NCBI GenBank assembly: GCA_002077045.2
Contig: KZ111148.1
Coordinates: 776,791 to 840,790 of the forward strand
Reading direction: 5' to 3'
Length of the DNA stretch: 64,000 nt
Source: Rachicladosporium sp. CCFEE 5018
Lineage: Eukaryota > Ascomycota > Dothideomycetes > Cladosporiales > Cladosporiaceae
Positions 57,929 through 64,000 of this stretch are shown here, one piece after another. Position 1 is the stretch's first letter; each line of letters opens with the position of its first letter. The position numbers were made by a program, and so were the translations under genes. Under the pieces are notes generated by a model. The model made no database searches, had not been told where the DNA came from, and saw only the letters and a program-made list of their open reading frames with translations.

Positions 57929-60394
57929 ATGGGTCAAGGCGCCTCACTGCCAGAGAGTGACCGGTTGAGGGAGGTGAGTAGCGGTCATGTCGGCCAAGAC
58001 ACAACACAACGCCGGCGGCGGCGACGGTCCTTGTCCTCAGGCAACATCTTCCAACGGCTTGGAGAGATGGGAGACAGCCAACGCGCTGCCAGCAGTGAAG
58101 AGAACGGCGGTCTATTGAGTGGACAGCCTCAGCCTCGCACACCCGCGCGGTCTGGCAGTACCCATCGCCTCTCGCGCATGCTACATTCACCCTCACACGA
58201 TGACGCTGGACCGTCACGACCTTCCGCTTTGCAACGATCGAGAACCACTCTATCACACATGTTCCACGGACGGAGAGACGAGGCAGCAAGCAATCGCAAC
58301 CGAGAGCCACGACCACACGGCATACTGCAGCAGCGCTCATCATACATACGCGCCTCTGCTAGGACAGAAGCACGCAGCGGCTTCCCACCGCCAAGGCTCC
58401 CATCCATCGATCAGACTTCCACCTTCGATCGCGACATCTTCGGGCCAGCCCAAGAACCTGAGGCATCACAGCGCTCGACCAGCTCACACCGATTGCAGAA
58501 CATCAGATTCAACTCACTTCGGCCGGACCGACCCTTCAGATCCATCACTTCATCGTTTCGGAGACGGAGATCGCCTCCACCTTCACCTACGAGGAGACCA
58601 ACAGGTACGGAGGACCAGGCCACAATGCTGAGTAGGCTACTTAGTATGGCAGCCTCAGCGACTGCAGCTACACTGATGGGAGATGATCATCAAGCTTTGA
58701 GTGAAGCTAGGGAGCTGTCGGGTGGCACAGGGTATGGTGATGTCGGAGGAGCAGGAGAAGATGGGAGCTTTGATGGGTTTCTCAGAGCGCTGCAGAACGG
58801 TAGGATCGCGTCTGCGTTGAGGCAGAGTAGTGATGGACACAGTGAGGGCAACAGCGGTGAGTCGACACAAGCGGGAGCTCTGAACTTCTTCCGCATGTTC
58901 AGGTTCAATTCGTCGAGAGCGAACGGCGCAGATGCGGCTCAGCCAGGACTGCGTGGACAGACTGCGGAGGATGCTGCTGCTGATGGCCGCATGGTGCCGA
59001 TCATAATCGTAGGCATACGATCCATCAACCCGAACTCCAGCACAGGATCCGGAAGCGCCGTGGACGAGCTGCCACCCTTCATCGATGCACTCGGAAACTT
59101 CCCATCACCTCTGCCAGCCAACGCTCTGGGAGCACATGGCCACGACAGCATTGATAGCATCCTTCGTCCACCTCAGAATGGCACAAGCTTCAGATCGCGG
59201 CGCAGGGCAAGTATGGGTGGTTTCGGCATGAACCGCAATCGCATCAACGATCGCTACGATGACCAGCGCGATCATCGTTCTCCAGATCGTCGCCGCGAGC
59301 GGCCTTGGAGTATCGCCTCCTCGACTTCAGCCCTCGAGCCTCGTCCTCCACCCGCAACACCAGCTTCGCCATCTCCAGAGCTTAGCAGGATCTCGAGTCG
59401 CAACACGACTCCATCTCACTCCCGACCTGCTTCATTCGTGGCGAACAGTCTTCGTGACTTCTCCACTGACTCGCGGCGGAACTCTGCTCTACACCGTAGC
59501 GCCACGAGTCCGCTGTCAAGTCACACGGAGGAGACAGTCTCTCTGCACTCCACGCGTAGCTCCGACAATCTCCTCTCCTCACATTCACCTCGCTCCCCTT
59601 CACCTTCCTTCCGCAACTCACATCGCCGCTCAGACACTGCGCCGAACATTCATTACCCTCGCTTCGCCTCTGGTCACCCTCGCCGCAACGGCGTCGTAGA
59701 GCCAGACAACCTCCCTCCACTGTCGCGCACGAGCACGTCAGCCGCTGACAATGAAGGCGAGGGAAGAAGGAGTAGTACAGACAGTCGAAGCTGGATTATC
59801 TACGTACTAGGCGGTAGCTACCCCGAGAACCACCCTATTCTCACGACGCCGAGCCTATTCACTGAGAACCCGACGTACGAGGACATGATGCTCCTCTCAG
59901 CGCTACTGGGACCGGCAAAGGCACCTGTCGCAAGTGAAGAGGACGTACAGTCAGCCGGAGGGGTGTACGACATCATCGTTGTCGAGCAAGAGGAAGATGC
60001 GGCGAAGACTGCCGAGCTGGTGGCTGTTGCTACTACAGCTCTGGGAGCCGACGAGCCAGAGCGCGTGGTACTCGAGCAAGGGCAGAGGTGCCTGGTCTGC
60101 CTTTCGGACTTCGAGGTCAAGGAGATCGCAAGACGGCTGGCTAAGTGCGGGCACCTCTATCACCGGGAGTGCATTGATACGGTAAGTCGTAACACCCTAC
60201 TCCGAGCTACAGCGAACTCTCACAGCTAACATCATTCACAGTGGCTCACACAAGGTCGCAACTCCTGCCCGCTCTGTCGCGGCCAGGGCGTGAACGAGAA
60301 GGAGAAACCTGCAGAAGGGACGGAAGACGCTGCTGCGGGTGCGAGCGCTGAGACCGAGAATGACGCGCTTGATGTGGATGCAGTCGCCGCGTAG
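57929..60394 (+). CDS. RING-H2 E3 ubiquitin ligase-like protein with N-myristoylation motif
   Basis: join(57929..60181,60242..60394), 801 aa. It starts MGQGAS (Gly2, Ser6), a good N-myristoylation consensus; the upstream in-frame codons before 57929 include only TTG. Residues about 10-650 are Ser/Arg/Pro-rich and disordered. The C-terminal RING-H2 lies around residues 727-770: CLVCLSDFEV...AKCGHLYHRECIDT-WLTQGRNSCPLCRG (C-x2-C, C-x-H-x2-H-x2-C, C-x2-C). The 60-nt intron (GTAAGT...TAACATCATTCACAG) splits the RING just before WLTQ, so the spliced product is required. A short acidic tail follows. A membrane-associated ubiquitin ligase is the likely role. Confidence 0.88.
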
Positions 60395-61014
60395 CTTGCC
60401 TAGGCGGCTGCTGAGCGTTGATGAGGGTGACTTGAGACTCCTGCTGAGGTCACGGACGGAGAGACGATGGAAGACACCGCGTGATAATGAGAGCGCAGAC
60501 AGACGGACCATTGGCGGGCGTATAAGTGAGGCATTGGGCGGGTATGTCTATATGGGCTCATCCCAGGTGACAGGCACAACGGTACAGACATCGAGGTAGC
60601 TTGGAGTTAGGCGGTCTTGGGACGGGGTTCGACGGCCATGAGACGCGATGACTGATGATGAACAACACCTTGCATGGCGAGGGAGCGATAGTGCTAGGCG
60701 GATAGCGCTACAGATATCGTAATGCACATGATGCGAGAGCTTGTCGCTTCCACTTCTCATCACATTGATGTTAGTATAATTCTTCGTGGTGCTCCTGGCT
60801 AGACGATTAGACTTTACTGGTCTATGCCGAGGACCCAACCACATCACCTCTTGCTATGAGCAACAACGACGACGTTTCTTTGGCTGCTGGACACGGCCTA
60901 GAAAAAACTTCTTTTAGTCATGGAGCTCTAGACAACGCGCTAGAGGCGGCTACAACCAACTCGACGCACAAGCTGGAGGTGGAGTTGATGATATGCACTT
61001 AACGTAAGGAAATT
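60395..61014. other. Intergenic region
   Basis: 620 bp between the RING gene and the arylsulfotransferase gene. No supported gene, repeat or clear promoter element. Confidence 0.4.
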
Positions 61015-62904
61015 ATGCTGCCTCTTATATCGATCTTGGCTCTACTCTCGGGCGTTATCCTAGCAACGCTCGCTCAGAAAGCTCCTCCACCATTCGATGT
61101 CACCCTCGACTCCGGATCTGAGGGCCCCTACCCAACCAATCGCTTCCATACATCCACCCTCCGACCGCCCAATGTTCAGTTCAAGCAATGGTCACCACAA
61201 TGCTTCTCCCCGACCTCGCATCTCTTCCTCACGCCCAAAGGCCACAAAGTCAAGTCTCCTGGCCCCATGATCCTGGACTCTCAAGGCCATCTAGTCTGGA
61301 TGCACCACTTCGACAACGCTTTTGGAGGCCAAGCGTACAATCTTCAAGTCCAGGATTGGAAGCGAGAGAAAGCCCTTACGTTCTGGCTTGGTGATGACAG
61401 AATTCGTGGGCATGGCAGCGGGGAGTGGTGGATTCTGGATCAGCATTACGAGGTCGTGGCGAAGGTGGGTGGTGGGGAAGGTGGGAGAGGGGTGGATCTG
61501 CACGAGTTCACGATCTCGCCGGGAGGGACGGCGTTGGTGATTATGTTCGAGGTCGTCAATTTCGACGTTCGGCCTGCGGGGAGGCGGTTCAACGATGTGT
61601 GGAATCAGTTCATCTGGGACTGCGTCGTCAGGGAGATTCGAGTTGAGGGAGGCGAGGCGGTGTGGGAGTGGAGGGCTAGCGAGCATCTGGATTTGAGAGC
61701 TAGTTATAAGCTACTGGTTGGACTGAATGATGGGACGGCGGATAGTCCTTACGATCCGTGGCATCTCAACTCCGTTGAGAAAGACGCAGCTGGCAATTAT
61801 CTGGTAAGTGCAAGGTATACCCACGCGGTGTACTACATCAACGGGCGAACTGGTGAGCTTCTCTGGACTCTAGGCGGGAAGAATAATACTTTCGCCGATC
61901 TGTCCAGCGGCGAGGCACTGAACTTTGCTTGGCAGCATGATGCTCGTTGGGTAGACCCTGAGCCTTTCAATGACTTCTACACACCGCCAGAGGGCGTCGA
62001 GGGCCAGACAGTGAGACTCATGACACTGTTCGACAATGCGGCAGAGGACTGGAATTACAAGTACGGGCCTGACAATGCGCGCGGCTTACTACTGGAGCTT
62101 ACCTACGCATCAACTCTGCCTGCTCTGTCCACGCTGGTCTCGGCACCCGACCGCGGTGCAACACCAGTCCTCTCCTCCTTGAGTGTCGCCGACAGAGAGA
62201 AGCTCACCTCCATCAGCCGCCTCTCACATCCATACTCAGTCCGCATTCTGAACACCTACACCAATCACCTCGCTCCTCGATCCTCTTCCCAAGGCTCCCT
62301 CCAGCTCCTCAACTCTCTTTTCCCGCACTTAGTAATGGGCCACGGCATCAACGCCGTAGTCTCCACCTTCCATCCCGACGGTACTTTGATCTGCGACCTG
62401 CATTTCAGCGCTTCCTCGGCTTGGGAGAAGGCTGACGTGCAGAGCTATCGAGCTTACGAGCATGAGGGTTGGGTTGGGAAGCCGAAATGGAAGCCTGCTG
62501 CGAAGAGGAAGGGTGGGAAGGTGTGGGTTAGTTGGACTGGGGCGACGGAGGTGAGGAGCTGGGTCTTGCAGGTGTGGCATGAGAGGGAGGGACGATGGAG
62601 GGAGGTCATTGAGGTGGAGAAGACGGAATTTGAGACAGAGATCACTGTGCCGGAGAAGTGGCGACGGGCGAAGAAACTGAGGGTGCTGGCTGTTGATGGG
62701 GATCTGGGGGAGATGGCCGGTGGGGCCACTGAAGTGCTGCATAGAAGGTTTGTGAACACTGCGACGTTCGGGCAAGTGGACGAGATCAGCGATTGGAAAG
62801 GTATCTTGCTGCTGGCAGCCGTGATTGCAATGGCGTACCTGATCGCAGGCCGCTTACGAAAGCGACTACGAGGCAGGCTGACGAGGGAATGGAAGCTTCC
62901 TTGA
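61015..62904 (+). CDS. Arylsulfotransferase-family (ASST) membrane protein
   Basis: A 629-aa single-exon protein. An N-terminal signal peptide (LPLISILALLSGVILATLAQKA) is followed by a beta-propeller-type arylsulfotransferase region. Blocks include HLFLTPKGHKVKSPGPMILDSQGHLVWMHHFD, YNLQVQDWKREKALTFWLGDDR, HEFTISPGGTALVIMFEVV, DPWHLNSVEKDAAGNYLVSARYTHAVYYINGRTGELLWTLGGKNN, FAWQHDARW and MTLFDNAAEDWNY. The C-terminus has a single transmembrane helix (ILLLAAVIAMAYLIAG) and a basic tail (RLRKRLRGR), so a type I membrane orientation is likely. The fungal ASST group is uncharacterised; sulfotransferase activity is inferred from family only. Confidence 0.85.
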   Translation: MLPLISILALLSGVILATLAQKAPPPFDVTLDSGSEGPYPTNRFHTSTLRPPNVQFKQWSPQCFSPTSHLFLTPKGHKVKSPGPMILDSQGHLVWMHHFDNAFGGQAYNLQVQDWKREKALTFWLGDDRIRGHGSGEWWILDQHYEVVAKVGGGEGGRGVDLHEFTISPGGTALVIMFEVVNFDVRPAGRRFNDVWNQFIWDCVVREIRVEGGEAVWEWRASEHLDLRASYKLLVGLNDGTADSPYDPWHLNSVEKDAAGNYLVSARYTHAVYYINGRTGELLWTLGGKNNTFADLSSGEALNFAWQHDARWVDPEPFNDFYTPPEGVEGQTVRLMTLFDNAAEDWNYKYGPDNARGLLLELTYASTLPALSTLVSAPDRGATPVLSSLSVADREKLTSISRLSHPYSVRILNTYTNHLAPRSSSQGSLQLLNSLFPHLVMGHGINAVVSTFHPDGTLICDLHFSASSAWEKADVQSYRAYEHEGWVGKPKWKPAAKRKGGKVWVSWTGATEVRSWVLQVWHEREGRWREVIEVEKTEFETEITVPEKWRRAKKLRVLAVDGDLGEMAGGATEVLHRRFVNTATFGQVDEISDWKGILLLAAVIAMAYLIAGRLRKRLRGRLTREWKLP

Positions 62905-63371
62905 GCACGCCTCCAGCGTCACGAATAGCACCAAAGTTGCGTGCAAGCGTCCGATGCCAGAAGGCATAGGAACATGCTGAGACCTGGCCAAGATTTGATG
63001 TGTCCCGAGCGGCTGGAGAGCCTGATGGCAGTAGAGCCCGCCGGACTCTCATGTGAGTATGGCGACACGTACCGCGGCTGATGTCTGGGGAAAGAGCGCT
63101 CCGGTCTGAATGTCAGCAGAGAGACATCATTCGAGAGATTCGGGACAAGAGGAAAGGCCAAGAGAAGCAGAAGGAAGAGTGTCGGATTTCAAAAGTCACA
63201 ATCCTAGGTATTCGCGCCCCGGAACGCCACAACGAGACCAAGGCTCTTCTCTCCAAGCCCGGGAAACCAAAGAGTCTGTACGAAATACAGCCGCGATCGA
63301 CTCCGGCAGACATCCTGTTCCCCTGACAAGACGCTCACGCAGTTAGCTCTTAACATCTCAGCGCCTCCGCT
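62905..63371. other. 3' intergenic region between convergent genes
   Basis: 467 bp between the ASST stop and the stop of the Csm1-like gene. Open frames here are short and on both strands; no gene called. Confidence 0.4.
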
Positions 63372-64000
63372 TCACTCCCCCACAACAACCCTCTTCATCA
63401 TACACTCAATTAACTTCTGATACATCCTCGGCGCCTGGAACCGCGGGAACTGGATAGCCTCCGCAAGGTAATCCGGCAGAATCTCAATCAGATCCGCATC
63501 CCGTCCCTCATCGAGCATAGGCTCATACTCGAACTCGATGTCATCGTGACTCTGCGTTGCGCCAGGGGTGGTGGTAGCGCTGCCGTCGGGCGCGATGGTG
63601 ATGTGGAAATGGAGTGCTGTGAGGGGGAGGTTAGCAAGCTGCTCGGTGGGGGAGGGAAGGAAGGGGAAGGGTTTAAGGGGGAATGGGAAAGGGAAAGGGG
63701 ATACGCACTACCGTTGCGGCCGGTTTGAAGGCAGTCGTACTCGTCGCCTTCGTCGCGGCGTTTGATGTTGCGGATTAGCAGGCCGGTCATGTCGGCGTAG
63801 AGGTTCTCTTTCATCTTCGCGTCTCTCATAGCCTCCGTGGCATTGACAGGCACAGCTCTGGCTGCACTCGCAGCAGCAACCTTAGCTTCTAGTGCCTTGA
63901 CTTCGTTCACATGCGCCTTGACTTCAGCCGACGACTCGGCGACTCGTGTCCTGAGCTCCGCATTCTCCTTCTCCAGCCTCTCAGCCTTCTCTCTCTCCTT
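63372..64000 (-). CDS. CSM1: Monopolin complex subunit Csm1/Pcs1, C-terminal part (5' end outside window)
   Basis: The gene enters from beyond 64000. Visible exons: complement(join(63372..63616,63709..>64000)), phase 1, 92-nt intron (GTGCGT...CTCACAG). The right part is a Glu/Lys-rich coiled coil (KEREKAERLEKENAELRTRV...EVKALEAKV). Then comes the globular Csm1 domain NLYADMTGLLIRNIKRRDEGDEYDCLQTGRNG-TLHFHIT, DIEFEYEPMLDEGRDADLIEILPDYLAEAIQFPRFQAPRMYQKLIECM. In yeasts this subunit works in kinetochore mono-orientation and rDNA silencing. The call rests on the C-terminal domain pattern; the N-terminus is not seen. Confidence 0.85.

Noticed and set aside
1..64000. CRISPR arrays, prophage or bacterial operons
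   Set aside because: The sequence is fungal, with introns throughout; no spaced direct-repeat arrays were seen.

Overview
The window is nuclear DNA of a filamentous ascomycete. Gene structure and content point to a Dothideomycete (Capnodiales or Mycosphaerellales type), but that placement is an inference. Evidence: introns of about 45-90 nt with GT...CTRAY...AG signals, a HET-domain protein, short F-box-like (2EXR-type) paralogs, single-copy fungal housekeeping genes on both strands, and no operons. All exon joins were worked out by hand from reading frame, splice signals and family alignment from memory. There is one 100-N scaffold gap at 46891-46990.

Left part (0-28 kb), mostly housekeeping. 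HD-domain 5'-deoxynucleotidase; NOG1 (60S biogenesis GTPase); two tandem F-box-like paralogs with a third at 9.7 kb; a mitochondrial trio (MTP18-like protein and ATP19, divergent, then the mitochondrial phosphopantetheinyl transferase); a DUF8035-like Arg/Ser-rich protein; two convergent MFS transporters; CUE1-like ubiquitin-binding protein; NOT2 of CCR4-NOT; ERG28 and the very-long-chain 3-ketoacyl-CoA reductase from one 252-bp bidirectional promoter; an unrecognised two-exon gene; and the HRQ1 helicase.

Middle part (28-41 kb). A HET-domain protein, ribosomal protein eS17, a beta-hydroxyacid dehydrogenase, condensin SMC2 with two MCB-like boxes upstream, and a seven-exon GMC oxidoreductase.

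Accessory part (41-53.5 kb). A run of metabolic or secreted-type genes, several of them visibly broken: an epimerase with a frameshift, a 3-hydroxyacyl-CoA dehydrogenase-like gene with an in-frame stop, a glutathione S-transferase remnant with an in-frame stop beside the gap, a ketopantoate reductase truncated by the gap, and an M35-like metalloprotease with several lesions. Intact genes among them are a gamma-glutamylcyclotransferase-like protein, an acidic-repeat Cys-rich protein, an EXPERA/TMEM97-like membrane protein, a cupin, an MDR reductase and a conserved hypothetical. Either this is a decaying accessory region or the local consensus is poor; the scaffold gap makes the second possibility real.

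Right part (53.5-64 kb). RRN11 (Pol I initiation factor), an F-box/LRR gene flanked by two diverged direct repeats, a myristoylation-motif RING-H2 protein, a membrane-anchored arylsulfotransferase-family protein, and the 3' part of a Csm1/Pcs1 (monopolin) gene running off the window. No rRNA, convincing tRNA, CRISPR array, intact transposon or PKS/NRPS cluster was seen.
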